The notes under the pieces are model-generated. The model worked only from the letters and a program-made list of their open reading frames with translations, had not been told where the DNA came from and did not search any database. 64,000 bases of DNA, from assembly GCF_030695035.1 (NCBI RefSeq), contig NZ_JAUYTT010000022.1, positions 124,001 to 188,000 on the forward strand, read 5' to 3'. A program made the position numbers and the translations under genes. The DNA is from Frigidibacter sp. Its GTDB lineage: Bacteria; Pseudomonadota; Alphaproteobacteria; Rhodobacterales; Rhodobacteraceae. Positions within the stretch are counted from its first letter, which is position 1. Each line of letters opens with the position of its first letter. Below, in pieces: positions 1-8,933 of this stretch.

Positions 1-1
1 C

Positions 2-700
2 TTTGCCTTCCTGCTGGCCATCGGCGTGTCCTTGCCGCTGGGGCTTGCCGCGGCGCTGCGGCCCGGATCGCTGATCGACCACCTCTCGCGGCTGATCTCC
101 ACGCTAGGCGTGTCGATGCCGACCTTCGTGACCGGGCTGTTGCTGATCTATGTCTTCTACTTCCTGCTGGGGGTGGCGCCGGAGCCGATCGGGCGGATGG
201 ACCCGTTCCTGTTCGATCCGCCGAAAGTGACCGGAATGCTGACGGTCGATGCGCTGATCGCCGGGGATATGGAGGTGTTTCGCGCCGCCTTCACCCAGAT
301 GATCCTGCCCGCGGTGACGATGGCGCTGTTCGCGCTGGCGCCGCTGACACGGATGACGCGGGCGGCGATGCTGGGCACGCTTGGGTCTGAATTCGTGCGC
401 ACCGCCCGCGCCTCGGGCCTGTCCCGGCGCAAGATCATCTTCACCTATGCCTTCCGCAACGCGCTGCTGCCGGTGGTGACGACGATGGGCATGACCTTTT
501 CCTACATGCTGGGCGCGAATGTGCTGGTGGAACGGGTCTTCTCCTGGCCGGGCATCGGCGCCTTTGCGATGGATAGCATCATCAACCTAGACTACGCGCC
601 GCTGCAGGGCTTCATGCTGGTCATGGCGGCGATATTTATCCTGGTGAACCTGACGACCGATATCGTGGTGACGATCATCGACCCGAGGGCGTCGAAATGA
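2..700 (+). CDS. Dpp/Opp-type ABC transporter permease (DppB-like), 5' truncated
   Basis: Inner-membrane permease of an oligopeptide/dipeptide-family ABC importer. The reading frame is open from the window edge, so the N-terminus lies upstream. What remains has the C-terminal transmembrane helices and the cytoplasmic EAA coupling loop (RTARASGLSRRKI), which contacts the ATPase, and it ends with the family-typical tail TIIDPRASK. The stop overlaps the next permease by 4 bp, so the two are translationally coupled. The substrate cannot be read from the permease, and the binding protein is outside the window. Confidence 0.93.
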   Translation, partial: FAFLLAIGVSLPLGLAAALRPGSLIDHLSRLISTLGVSMPTFVTGLLLIYVFYFLLGVAPEPIGRMDPFLFDPPKVTGMLTVDALIAGDMEVFRAAFTQMILPAVTMALFALAPLTRMTRAAMLGTLGSEFVRTARASGLSRRKIIFTYAFRNALLPVVTTMGMTFSYMLGANVLVERVFSWPGIGAFAMDSIINLDYAPLQGFMLVMAAIFILVNLTTDIVVTIIDPRASK

Positions 701-1557
701 AAAGCCGCGCCATGCAGGACCGCTGGGACGTGATCCGCCATGTGGTGGGGGGAAATCCGGTCAACCTGATCGCCTTCGTGCTGTTCGCGCTGATCTGCCT
801 TGCCGCGCTCCTTGGCCCGGTGCTGGCGCCGCAAGATCCGCTGGCAACGAACGCGGCCTTCGCGTTGCAACCGCCCTCGACACAGTTCTGGTTCGGCACC
901 GACCAACTGGGCCGCGACATCTTTTCCCGCGTGCTGGTCGCCACCCGGCTGGATCTTCTGATCGCCTTTGGCGCGGTGGGGCTGTCTTGCCTGCTGGGGT
1001 CACTGATCGGGGCGATGATCGGCTATTGGGGCGGGTTCTGGGATGGCGCCACCTCTCGCGTGGTCGATGTGCTGATGGCCTTTCCGCTGTTCGTGCTGGC
1101 GATGGCGACGGTGGCCGCGCTTGGCAACACCGTCGCCAATGTCATCTATGCCACCGCCGTCATCAACCTGCCCTTCTACATCCGCCTTGCGCGGGCCGAG
1201 GTGCGGGTGCGCCGCGGCCTTGGCTATGTCGAGGCGGCGCGGGTGGGCGGGTCCGGCGACTGGCGCATCCTGATTCGCTTCTTGCTGCCGAACATCGCCT
1301 CGCCGCTGGTCATTCAGGCCTCGGTCAATCTGGGTTGGGCGGTACTCAACGCGGCGGGCCTGTCCTTCCTTGGCCTGGGCGTGCGCCCGCCGACGCCCGA
1401 ATGGGGGATCATGGTGGCCGAGGGCGCGCGCTTCATCGCCTCGGGCGAATGGTGGGTCGCGGCCTTTCCGGGCTTTGCCCTGATGGTCACCGTCTTCACC
1501 TTCAACCTGACGGGGGATGCCCTGCGCGACATTCTGGACCCGAGGATGCGGACATGA
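697..1557 (+). CDS. Dpp/Opp-type ABC transporter permease (DppC-like)
   Basis: Second inner-membrane permease (286 aa, normal for DppC). An N-terminal helix is followed by the family motif FGTDQLGRDIFSRV near residues 65-80, several helices, and an EAA loop (EAARVGGSGDWRI). It ends with DALRDILDPRMRT. Its ATG overlaps the upstream permease stop, and its own stop overlaps the next gene as ATGA. It is part of a four-gene transporter operon whose substrate is unknown; the neighbouring uronate genes are separated from it by a convergent regulator. Confidence 0.94.
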   Translation: MKSRAMQDRWDVIRHVVGGNPVNLIAFVLFALICLAALLGPVLAPQDPLATNAAFALQPPSTQFWFGTDQLGRDIFSRVLVATRLDLLIAFGAVGLSCLLGSLIGAMIGYWGGFWDGATSRVVDVLMAFPLFVLAMATVAALGNTVANVIYATAVINLPFYIRLARAEVRVRRGLGYVEAARVGGSGDWRILIRFLLPNIASPLVIQASVNLGWAVLNAAGLSFLGLGVRPPTPEWGIMVAEGARFIASGEWWVAAFPGFALMVTVFTFNLTGDALRDILDPRMRT

Positions 1558-2522
1558 CGGCGCCGCTTCTGTCCGTGCAAAACCTGACGGTCGATTTCAC
1601 CACCCGGTCGGGCATGGTGCATGTGCTGGAGGATGTGTCCTTCGATATCGGCGCCGGCGAGATCATCGGCATCATCGGCGAGTCCGGGTCGGGCAAGTCG
1701 GTCACCGCCTATACGGTGATGGGGATCCTCGACCATGCCGCGCGCATCCGGTCGGGCCGGATCGCCTTTGAAGGAACCGATGTTCTGCAGATGGATCGCC
1801 GCAGCCGCGACAACTGGCGCGGCAAGGAGGCGTCGATCATCTTCCAGAACCCGCGCACCGCGCTGAACCCGATCCGCGCCGTGGGCGACCAGATCGCCGA
1901 CGTGATCGCCCGCCACACCCCCGCCCGCGCGTCCGAGGTGCGGGGGCGCGCCGTCGCGGCGCTGAAACAGGTGCGCATTCCTGACCCCGAGCGGCGGATG
2001 GCCGCCTTTCCCTTCGAGCTGTCGGGAGGCCTTTGCCAGCGCATCGGGATTGCCATCGCGCTGGCCTGCGCGCCGAAGCTGCTGATCGCCGATGAGCCGA
2101 CCACCGGGCTTGATGTCACGACGCAGGCGGTGATCATGGATCTGATCCGCGCATTGGCGAGCGAGCGGGGGATGTCGGTCGCGCTGATCACGCATGACCT
2201 TGCGCTCGCCGCGGAGTATTGCGACCGGATCGTCATCATGCATGCGGGCCACGTGGTCGAGACCGCGAAGACCGAGGATATCATTGCTCGCCCGCGCCAC
2301 CCCTACACCGCGCGGCTGCTGCGCTCTGTCCCCTCGCTGGTGGACCGGATCGACGAGCTGCAGGCCATCGAAGGCTCGCTGCCGGACCTGCGCCGCGAGG
2401 ATCTGCCCCCCTGCCGCTTTGCCGAACGCTGCGACCGCCGCCTGCCCACCTGCGATGCCGGCAAGTTTGAGGCCGCGCTGGTCGGTCCCGGCCACACTGT
2501 TGCTTGCAGGAACCCGCTATGA
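1554..2522 (+). CDS. Dpp/Opp ABC transporter ATPase (DppD-like)
   Basis: Cytoplasmic ATPase of 322 aa. Visible motifs are Walker A GESGSGKS, Q-loop FQNPRTALNP, the ABC signature in the slightly unusual form LSGGLCQR, Walker B LLIADEPTTGLD, and the switch histidine in ALITHDLALA. The C-terminal cysteine patch (CRFAERCDRRLPTC) is typical of oligopeptide ATPases. The ATG at 1554 is chosen because it overlaps the permease stop (ATGA); the frame stays open far upstream but is antisense-like there. Confidence 0.94.
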   Translation: MTAPLLSVQNLTVDFTTRSGMVHVLEDVSFDIGAGEIIGIIGESGSGKSVTAYTVMGILDHAARIRSGRIAFEGTDVLQMDRRSRDNWRGKEASIIFQNPRTALNPIRAVGDQIADVIARHTPARASEVRGRAVAALKQVRIPDPERRMAAFPFELSGGLCQRIGIAIALACAPKLLIADEPTTGLDVTTQAVIMDLIRALASERGMSVALITHDLALAAEYCDRIVIMHAGHVVETAKTEDIIARPRHPYTARLLRSVPSLVDRIDELQAIEGSLPDLRREDLPPCRFAERCDRRLPTCDAGKFEAALVGPGHTVACRNPL

Positions 2523-3496
2523 CCCCGCCCTTGCTGCAGGCCATCGGGCTGCAAAAGCATTTTGCCCTTGGCCCGAAACGCCCCTTCGGCAAACCGCTGA
2601 AGCTGCACGCCGTGGACGGGGTGGACCTGACGATTGCGCCGGGAGAGGCGGTGGGGCTTGTGGGGGAATCGGGCTGCGGGAAATCCACCCTTGCCCGGTT
2701 GGTCAGCCGGCTGCTGGACCCGACCTCGGGCGAGTTGCTGCTGGAGGGGCGCGAGATCAGCAACCAGACCACCGCGGAATTTGCCCGCTCTGACCGCCGC
2801 CGCATGATCCAGATGGTGTTCCAGGACCCGACCGAAAGCCTGAACCCGCGCTTCAGCGTCTTTGACCTGATCGCCGATCCGGTCCGCACCCTGATGCCGC
2901 GGGGCGGATCTGCCGCGCTGCGGGCGCGGGTGGAGGCGGCGGCCGAGGCGGTGAACCTGCCTCTGGCGCTGCTGGACCGCTTTCCGCATCAACTGTCGGG
3001 CGGGCAAAAGGCGCGCGTCGGCATCGCCCGCGCGCTGGTAGTCGAACCGCGGCTGCTGGTGCTGGACGAACCGACCTCAGCCCTTGATGTCTCGGTGCAG
3101 GCGACGGTGCTGCAACTTCTGGACCGGCTGCGCCGCGAACGGGGGATCGCGCTGCTGTTTGTCAGCCATGACCTGAACGTGGTCCGGCTTCTGTGCAGCC
3201 GGATCATCGTGATGTATCTGGGGCAGGTGGTGGAAAGTGGCCCGTCGGATCAGATCTATTCCGCGCCCTCGCACCCCTATACCAAGGCGCTTTTGTCCGC
3301 GATCCCGTCGCTTCGCCCGCAGCTGCGGGAGAGGGTGAAGCTGGAGGGTGATCCGCAAAGCCCGATCAGCCCGTCCACCACGCGCTGCCGCTTTTGCGGG
3401 CGCTGCCCGGTGGAGGTTGCCGAATGCAGCCAGCACATGCCGGAATTGCGGACCTTGCCCGACGGGCGGCAGGCGCGCTGCCATTTCGCGGGCTGA
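2519..3496 (+). CDS. Dpp/Opp ABC transporter ATPase (DppF-like)
   Basis: Second ATPase of the heterodimeric pair (325 aa). It has Walker A GESGCGKST, Q-loop FQDPTESLNP, signature LSGGQKARVGIARAL, Walker B LLVLDEPTSALD, and a C-terminal Cys cluster (CRFCGRCPVEVAEC). The start at 2519 overlaps the preceding stop as ATGA. It ends the operon, and a convergent GntR-type regulator gene ends 14 bp downstream with no obvious terminator between them. Confidence 0.94.
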   Translation: MTPPLLQAIGLQKHFALGPKRPFGKPLKLHAVDGVDLTIAPGEAVGLVGESGCGKSTLARLVSRLLDPTSGELLLEGREISNQTTAEFARSDRRRMIQMVFQDPTESLNPRFSVFDLIADPVRTLMPRGGSAALRARVEAAAEAVNLPLALLDRFPHQLSGGQKARVGIARALVVEPRLLVLDEPTSALDVSVQATVLQLLDRLRRERGIALLFVSHDLNVVRLLCSRIIVMYLGQVVESGPSDQIYSAPSHPYTKALLSAIPSLRPQLRERVKLEGDPQSPISPSTTRCRFCGRCPVEVAECSQHMPELRTLPDGRQARCHFAG

Positions 3497-3510
3497 ACCA
3501 ACGAATACGG

Positions 3511-4200
3511 TCAGCCGATGATCCCGGGCCGGTCGATGCGCAGTCGCTGCAAGATATGCTCGATATGGCTCAGATGGTCGCAGACGGCCGCGGCGGCGGC
3601 CTCGGGGTCGCGGGCGCGCAGGGCCGCCAGGATCTGCCGGTGCTCGATACAGGCGGTCGAGGCCCCGTAGGACAGCGACAGGAACCGGGCGCGGTCCATA
3701 TGGCCCTTGTTGTCGCGCACGAGGTTCCAGACGAATTCCTTGCCCGAGGCGGCGCAGATGTCGTGATGGAACTGGTCGTCCAGCGCGTGAAAGTCACCGC
3801 GATCATCGACGCGGCTGGCGGCTTCCTGCAGGTCGATCAGACGCTCGAGCGCGTCCCAATCCGCGGGCTGCAGCTGGATGGCGGCCACCCGCATCGTCGC
3901 CTGCTCCAGCGCGGAGCGGATGAAATAGGCCTGCATCACCGCCTCGGTCGAAATCGGGGTGACGATGGTTGCGCGCTGCGGGCGGATCTGGATGAAGCCC
4001 TGCTGTGACAGACGGTAGAAGGCGTCGCGCACCGGCTGACGCGACACGCCCATCTGTGCCGCGACCTCGGCCTCGGACAGTTTTGCGCCGGGGGGCAGGG
4101 TCAGATTCACAACCCGCTCATACAGGGTTTCGAAGATCTGGTCGGTCACTGACCGGGTGCGCAGGTCATCCATCGGCGGCAAACTGGCCAGATCCTGCAT
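3511..4200 (-). CDS. GntR-family regulator, FCD (FadR) subclass
   Basis: DNA-binding transcription regulator of 229 aa. The N-terminal winged helix (about residues 15-85) contains LPPGAKLSEAEVAAQMGVSRQPVRDAFYRL. The C-terminal part is an all-helical FCD ligand-binding domain with the spaced Asp/His residues that usually hold a metal (for example FHALDDQFHHDI). It is divergent from uxaC across an 79-bp intergenic region with a candidate operator, so control of the uronate operon is likely. The effector is probably a uronate or pathway intermediate, but this is inferred from position only. Confidence 0.88.
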   Translation of the reverse strand: MQDLASLPPMDDLRTRSVTDQIFETLYERVVNLTLPPGAKLSEAEVAAQMGVSRQPVRDAFYRLSQQGFIQIRPQRATIVTPISTEAVMQAYFIRSALEQATMRVAAIQLQPADWDALERLIDLQEAASRVDDRGDFHALDDQFHHDICAASGKEFVWNLVRDNKGHMDRARFLSLSYGASTACIEHRQILAALRARDPEAAAAAVCDHLSHIEHILQRLRIDRPGIIG

Positions 4201-4228
4201 CGCGACACCTCGTTGACCTCACATGTAA

Positions 4229-4250
4229 ACTAGCATATTAGACGACTAGT
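4229..4250. promoter_or_regulatory. candidate GntR operator between gntR and uxaC
   Basis: The AT-rich gap between the divergent regulator and uxaC contains two ACTAG elements 16 bp apart: ACTAGC at 4229 and the palindrome ACTAGT at 4245-4250. ACTAGT recurs upstream of the second uronate GntR gene (16225-16230). Assignment as an operator is inference. Confidence 0.4.
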
Positions 4251-4279
4251 GGAATGGCAAGTGAGTCGGAGGAGATCGC

Positions 4280-5686
4280 GTGGCATTGCTGGACGACGAC
4301 CGCCTTTTCCCTGCCGAAGGCCGCACCCGCGACCTTGCGCGGGCGCTGTATCAAGGCGTGAAGGATCTGCCGATCCTGAGCCCGCATGGCCATACCGATC
4401 CGCGTTGGTTTGCCGAGGATGAGGCCTTCCCCGATCCGGCCCAACTGATCGTGACGCCGGACCATTACGTGTTTCGGATGCTTTGCTCGCAGGGCGTGCC
4501 CCTCGCCGATCTGGGCGTGCCGCGTGTGGATGGCGGATGGACCGAAACCGATGGCCGCAAGATCTGGCAGCTGTTCGCGCAGCACTATCACCTGCTGCGC
4601 GGCACCCCTTCGCGGCTGTGGCTGGATTACAGCTTCCAGAACGTGTTCGGCATCGACCGGCGCCTGACGGCGGACACCGCCGAATGGTATTACGACCACA
4701 TTGCCGAGTGCCTTTCTCGCCCCGAATACCGCCCCCGCGCGCTGTTCGAACGGTTCGGGATCGAGGCGATTGCCACGACCGAGGCCGCGACCGACGATCT
4801 GCGCTGGCACAAGATGATCCGCGCCAGCGGCTGGCAGGGCAGGGTGCTCACCGCCTACCGTCCCGATGGCGTGGTCGATCCCGAGATGGGTGGCTTTGCC
4901 GACAACGTCGCGCTGATGGGCCAGCAGACAGGCTTCGACACCACGACCTGGGCCGGGTATCTTGATGCCCACCGCGCGCGGCGCGCCTTCTTCATCGAAC
5001 ATGGCGCCACCTCCAGCGACCACGGTCACCCTACTGCGCGGACCGAAGACATGCCGCAGCCCGAGGCAGCCGTGCTCTTTGCCAAGGCCCTGCGCGGCGA
5101 ATGCTCGGCCGAGGAGGCGGATGCCTTCCGCGGCCAGATGCTGACCGAGATGGCGCGGATGAGCCTGGAGGACGGGCTGGTCCTGCAGATCCATTCCGGA
5201 TCGCGGCGCAACCATTCGGGTCCGGTAATGGCGATGTTCGGCCGCGACAAGGGCTTCGATATCCCCGGCCGCACCGATTATGTCACCGCGCTGCGCCCGC
5301 TGCTGAACGCGGTGGGGATGCGCGCCGATCTGACTGTGATCCTGTTTACGCTCGATGAGACCGCCTATGCGCGCGAGCTGGCGCCGCTGGCTGGGGTCTA
5401 TCCCTGCCTGCGCCTTGGCCCGCCCTGGTGGTTCCACGACAGCGCCGAGGGGATGATGCGCTTCCGCGAGATGACGACGGAAACGGCCGGTTTCTACAAC
5501 ACCGTGGGTTTCAACGACGATACCCGCGCCTTCTGTTCCATTCCGGCGCGCCATGATGTTGCGCGGCGGGTCGACTGTTCCTGGCTGGCGACCCTGGTTG
5601 CCACGGGGCGCCTTGCGGAAGACGAGGCCCCCGAACTGGCGCAGGAGCTGACCTATGGCCTCGCCAAACGGGCCTACAAACTCTGA
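4280..5686 (+). CDS. uxaC: glucuronate (uronate) isomerase
   Basis: Cytoplasmic isomerase converting D-glucuronate to D-fructuronate and D-galacturonate to D-tagaturonate, the first step of the isomerase route. The 468-aa length matches UxaC. The N-terminal metal site HGHTDPRWF, the downstream IHSGSRRNHS and the WWFHDS region are characteristic of this amidohydrolase-fold family. Translation starts at GTG, supported by a strong GGAGGAGA Shine-Dalgarno at 4268-4275. It is the first gene of a nine-gene operon through uxaA. Confidence 0.95.
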   Translation: MALLDDDRLFPAEGRTRDLARALYQGVKDLPILSPHGHTDPRWFAEDEAFPDPAQLIVTPDHYVFRMLCSQGVPLADLGVPRVDGGWTETDGRKIWQLFAQHYHLLRGTPSRLWLDYSFQNVFGIDRRLTADTAEWYYDHIAECLSRPEYRPRALFERFGIEAIATTEAATDDLRWHKMIRASGWQGRVLTAYRPDGVVDPEMGGFADNVALMGQQTGFDTTTWAGYLDAHRARRAFFIEHGATSSDHGHPTARTEDMPQPEAAVLFAKALRGECSAEEADAFRGQMLTEMARMSLEDGLVLQIHSGSRRNHSGPVMAMFGRDKGFDIPGRTDYVTALRPLLNAVGMRADLTVILFTLDETAYARELAPLAGVYPCLRLGPPWWFHDSAEGMMRFREMTTETAGFYNTVGFNDDTRAFCSIPARHDVARRVDCSWLATLVATGRLAEDEAPELAQELTYGLAKRAYKL

Positions 5687-5707
5687 ACTTCACTCTGGGA
5701 GGATAAC

Positions 5708-6679
5708 ATGAAGTATCTGATGACATCTCTTGCCGCGCTGCTGGCCTCTGCCAGCTTCGCCACCGCCTGCGAGATCACGCTGCGGTCTTCCGACACCCAT
5801 CCGGACGGGTATCCGACCGTCGAGGGCGTCAAGGCCATGGCCGTCGAGGTTCTGGAAAAGACCGACGGGCGCATCTGCATCGAAGTGTTCCCCTCGTCCC
5901 AGCTGGGTGAGGAAAAGGACACCATCGAGCAAACCCAGTTCGGCGTGATCGACATGGTCCGCGCCTCGTTCGGGTCGTTCAATGACATCGTGCCGGTCAC
6001 CCAGACCATGTCGCTGCCTTACCTCTTCCGTTCGGTCGAGCATTCGCACGCAGTGCTGGACGGCCCGATTGGCGAAGAAATCGGCTCTGCCTTTGAAGAG
6101 CGTGATCTGGTCGCGCTGGCCTATTACGACGGCGGCGCGCGCAGCTTCTACAACTCGCAAAAGCCCATCACCTCCATCGAGGATCTGGCGGGAATGAAGT
6201 TCCGCGTCATGCAGAACGACGTGTTCGTGGACATGATGGACGCGCTTGGCGCCAATGCGACCCCGATGCCGTATGGCGAGGTCTATTCCAGCATCCAGAC
6301 CGGCGTCATCGACGGGGCCGAGAACAACTTCCCCAGCTATGACAGCTCGGGCCATGCCGAGGTGGCGAAGTACTTCACGCTGGACCAGCACCTGATCGTG
6401 CCGGAACTGATCGCCATGTCGAAATCCAGCTGGGACAAGCTGACCCCCGAGGATCAGGCGATCCTGCGGGAGGCGGCGGTCAACTCCTCCAAGCTGCAGC
6501 GCCAGCTCTGGGCTGATCAGGAAAAGGCCTCGCTGGACAAGGTCGTGGCGGCCGGGTCCGAAGTGATCATGGAAATCGACAAGACCCCGTTCATGGAAGC
6601 CATGGTCCCGGTCTACGAGAAGTACGTGACCACCCCCGAGGCGCAGGACCTGGTCGAGCGTATTCGCGCGACCGAGTGA
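5708..6679 (+). CDS. dctP: TRAP transporter substrate-binding protein (DctP family), probably uronate-specific
   Basis: Periplasmic binding protein of 323 aa with a Sec signal peptide ([20 protein letters not shown]). The mature part shows the DctP pattern: the dimer/ligand region [20 protein letters not shown] containing the ligand-binding arginine, then GVIDGAENN. It lies 21 bp after uxaC with Shine-Dalgarno GGGAGGA. Its position among uronate catabolic genes suggests that it binds galacturonate, glucuronate or an unsaturated derivative. A perfect stem-loop directly follows its stop codon. Confidence 0.93.
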   Translation: MKYLMTSLAALLASASFATACEITLRSSDTHPDGYPTVEGVKAMAVEVLEKTDGRICIEVFPSSQLGEEKDTIEQTQFGVIDMVRASFGSFNDIVPVTQTMSLPYLFRSVEHSHAVLDGPIGEEIGSAFEERDLVALAYYDGGARSFYNSQKPITSIEDLAGMKFRVMQNDVFVDMMDALGANATPMPYGEVYSSIQTGVIDGAENNFPSYDSSGHAEVAKYFTLDQHLIVPELIAMSKSSWDKLTPEDQAILREAAVNSSKLQRQLWADQEKASLDKVVAAGSEVIMEIDKTPFMEAMVPVYEKYVTTPEAQDLVERIRATE

Positions 6680-6686
6680 TCCAACT

Positions 6687-6715
6687 GCCGCCCGCAGCAA
6701 TTGCGGGCGGCTTTT
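6687..6715 (+). terminator. intercistronic stem-loop between dctP and dctQ
   Basis: Arms GCCGCCCGCA and TGCGGGCGGC form a perfect 10-bp stem around a 5-nt loop, followed by TTTT. It has the form of a Rho-independent terminator but sits inside the operon, so it probably attenuates dctQM expression or protects the dctP 3' end. Confidence 0.85.
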
Positions 6716-6734
6716 CCGTTCAAGGAGACGCGCA

Positions 6735-7340
6735 ATGCGCGAGGGACTGATAAAATTCGCCGGCTTCACCGGTGCGGTGGCACGGGCGGGATTGTGGCTG
6801 GCCGGGATCGGGCTGGTCCTGATGACCGCCTTCGTCTTCGCGCAGGTCTTCTACCGTTATGTGATCGGGTCCAGCCTGTTCTGGGCCGAACCGGCCGCCG
6901 TCATGCTGATGGGCTGGTTCATCTTTCTGGGCGCCGCTGTCGGCGTGAAAGAGGGCTATCACCTGTCCTTCGATGTGGGCCTGATGGTCGTGCCGGAAAG
7001 CTGGCGCCCGTGGTTCCACACGCTGTCCGACCTGGTGGTGACCAGCTTTGGCTTCGGGATGGCCTGGTTCGGCTGGCAGCTGGCGGAGCGCGCGGCCGGC
7101 GGTGTAGTGCCGGGGCTCGGTATCTCGCGCCTGTGGGATTTCGCGCCGGTGATCGGCGGCGGGCTTTTGCTGATGCTGTTCTCGGTCGAGCGCATCCTGC
7201 GCCGTGCCGCAGGCCTGCGGACGCTGCGCTTCGGCGACAATGATGATGCTGCCGATGGCGAGGTCGATGGCCTTGCGGGCGGTATCCCGGCCGAGGCCGT
7301 TTTGCATGGCGAGGCGCCCCGCGCCCGCAAAGGGGACTGA
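6735..7340 (+). CDS. dctQ: TRAP transporter small permease (DctQ family)
   Basis: Small four-helix inner-membrane subunit (201 aa). The hydrophobic segments, LAGIGLVLMTAFVFAQVFYR, a second helix around MLMGWFIFLGAAVGV, and two more near the middle, match DctQ. The conserved YR after helix 1 and the EGYHLSFDVG stretch after helix 2 are typical. An acidic, Ala-rich C-terminal tail follows the last helix. Preceded by an AAGGAG ribosome-binding site. dctM begins 4 bp after its stop. Confidence 0.92.
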   Translation: MREGLIKFAGFTGAVARAGLWLAGIGLVLMTAFVFAQVFYRYVIGSSLFWAEPAAVMLMGWFIFLGAAVGVKEGYHLSFDVGLMVVPESWRPWFHTLSDLVVTSFGFGMAWFGWQLAERAAGGVVPGLGISRLWDFAPVIGGGLLLMLFSVERILRRAAGLRTLRFGDNDDAADGEVDGLAGGIPAEAVLHGEAPRARKGD

Positions 7341-7344
7341 CGCG

Positions 7345-8625
7345 ATGGAACTGTGGATCCTCTTTGGCAGCTTCATCACGCTGCTGCTGATCGGCACGCC
7401 GGTCGCCTTCTGCCTTGGCGCGGCCAGCTTCGTGACCGTGCTCTATCTGGGCCTGCCGCCCGTGGTGGTGTTTCAGCGCCTCAACAGCGGGATTTCGGTC
7501 TTCGCGCTGATGGCCATTCCGTTCTTCATCTTCGCCGGCGACCTGATGGTGCGCGGCGACATCGCCCGCCGCCTTGTGGCGCTTGCCGGTGCGATGGTCG
7601 GCCATATGCGCGGCGGCCTCGGGCAGGTCAACATCATGGCCAGCCTGATGTTCGGCGGCGTGTCGGGCTCGGCCGCGGCCGATGCCAGCGCGGTCGGGGG
7701 CCTCATGGTCCCGCAAATGAAGGCACGCGGATACGACGTTGATTATGCTGTCAATATCACCGTCGTCAGCTCCATCATCGCGCTGATGATCCCGCCCAGC
7801 CACAACATGATCATCTATTCGATCGCCGCCGGTGGCCGTCTGTCCATCGCCGATCTCTTCACCGCCGGGATCATCCCGGGCCTGCTGCTGGCCGTGTCGC
7901 TGATGTGTGCCGCCTGGTGGGTGGCCCGCAAGAAGGGCTACCCGACCGAGCCTTTCCCCGGCCTGCGGATGCTGGGCACGCTGTTCGTGTCGGCGCTGCC
8001 GGGGCTGATCCTGATCGGGATCATCTTTGGCGGCGTCCGCTCTGGCGTGTTCACCGCGTCCGAAAGCAGTAACATCGCCGTCGTCTACGCCCTGCTGATC
8101 ACGGCGCTGGTCTATCGCAGCCTGCCGTGGTCCGAGTTTGTCGAGGCGACCAAGGGCGCGGTCCGCACCACGGCCATGGTGCTGCTGGTCATCGGCTGCG
8201 CCGCCTGCTTCGGCTGGCTGCTGGCCTATCTGCGGGTGCCAACGCAACTGGTCGAGCTTCTGCAGAGCGTGTCGAACAACCCGATTGTGATCTTGCTGAT
8301 GATCAACATCGTGCTGCTGATCCTTGGCACCTTCATGGACATGTCGCCGCTGATCGTGATCACCACCCCGATCTTCCTGCCCGTCGCCACTGCCTTTGGC
8401 GTCGATCCGGTGCATTTCGGGGTGATCATGATCCTGAACCTTGGCATCGGCCTCTGTACCCCGCCCGTGGGCGCGGTTCTCTTCGTCGGCTGCGCGGTCG
8501 GCCGCATCACCATCTGGCAGGCGATGCGCACGATCTGGCCGTTCTACGGCGCGGCCTTCGTCACGTTGATGCTGGTCACCTATGTGCCGGCGCTGTCGCT
8601 CTGGCTGCCTTCCGTCTTCCGCTGA
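7345..8625 (+). CDS. dctM: TRAP transporter large permease (DctM family)
   Basis: Large inner-membrane permease (426 aa), Na+-driven in characterised TRAP systems. Many hydrophobic segments are interspersed with family motifs, including GTPVAFCLGAAS near the start, GGVSGSAAADASAVG around residues 108-122, MIPPSHNMIIY, and LCTPPVGAVLF towards the C-terminus. The ATG at 7345 is chosen because it gives the canonical MELWILFG start just after the dctQ stop. Forms the membrane domain with DctQ and receives substrate from DctP. Confidence 0.94.
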   Translation: MELWILFGSFITLLLIGTPVAFCLGAASFVTVLYLGLPPVVVFQRLNSGISVFALMAIPFFIFAGDLMVRGDIARRLVALAGAMVGHMRGGLGQVNIMASLMFGGVSGSAAADASAVGGLMVPQMKARGYDVDYAVNITVVSSIIALMIPPSHNMIIYSIAAGGRLSIADLFTAGIIPGLLLAVSLMCAAWWVARKKGYPTEPFPGLRMLGTLFVSALPGLILIGIIFGGVRSGVFTASESSNIAVVYALLITALVYRSLPWSEFVEATKGAVRTTAMVLLVIGCAACFGWLLAYLRVPTQLVELLQSVSNNPIVILLMINIVLLILGTFMDMSPLIVITTPIFLPVATAFGVDPVHFGVIMILNLGIGLCTPPVGAVLFVGCAVGRITIWQAMRTIWPFYGAAFVTLMLVTYVPALSLWLPSVFR

Positions 8626-8638
8626 AAAGGACGTTCCC

Positions 8639-8920
8639 ATGACCGACCCTGTCCGTACCGTGCTGGCGCATTCGCCGGATCTGATGGTCGTGCGCTTTGC
8701 CTTTGCTGCGGGCGGGCAGGGCGCGCTGCACAGCCATCCGCATGTGCAATCGACCTATGTTCATTCGGGTCGCTACCGCTTCACTATCGACGCGCGCGAG
8801 TTCGAGGTGGGCCCGGGCGACGCCTTCATCATCCCCTCCGGCGCCCAGCATGGGTGCCTGTGTCTGGAGGGCGGGGAGCTCATCGACAGCTTCACCCCCC
8901 GCCGCGACGATTTTCTCTGA
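8639..8920 (+). CDS. kdgF: KdgF-like cupin (unsaturated uronate linearisation)
   Basis: Single-domain cupin of 93 aa. KdgF accelerates ring opening of 4,5-unsaturated galacturonate or mannuronate monomers to 5-keto-4-deoxyuronate. The metal-site pattern is intact: H31, H33 and Q37 in HSHPHVQ, and H71 in SGAQHG, the His/His/Gln/His set known from KdgF. Immediately upstream of kduI, which uses the KdgF product, which makes the assignment likely. Starts 13 bp after dctM. Confidence 0.82.
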   Translation: MTDPVRTVLAHSPDLMVVRFAFAAGGQGALHSHPHVQSTYVHSGRYRFTIDAREFEVGPGDAFIIPSGAQHGCLCLEGGELIDSFTPRRDDFL

Positions 8921-8933
8921 AAAGGACCACCCC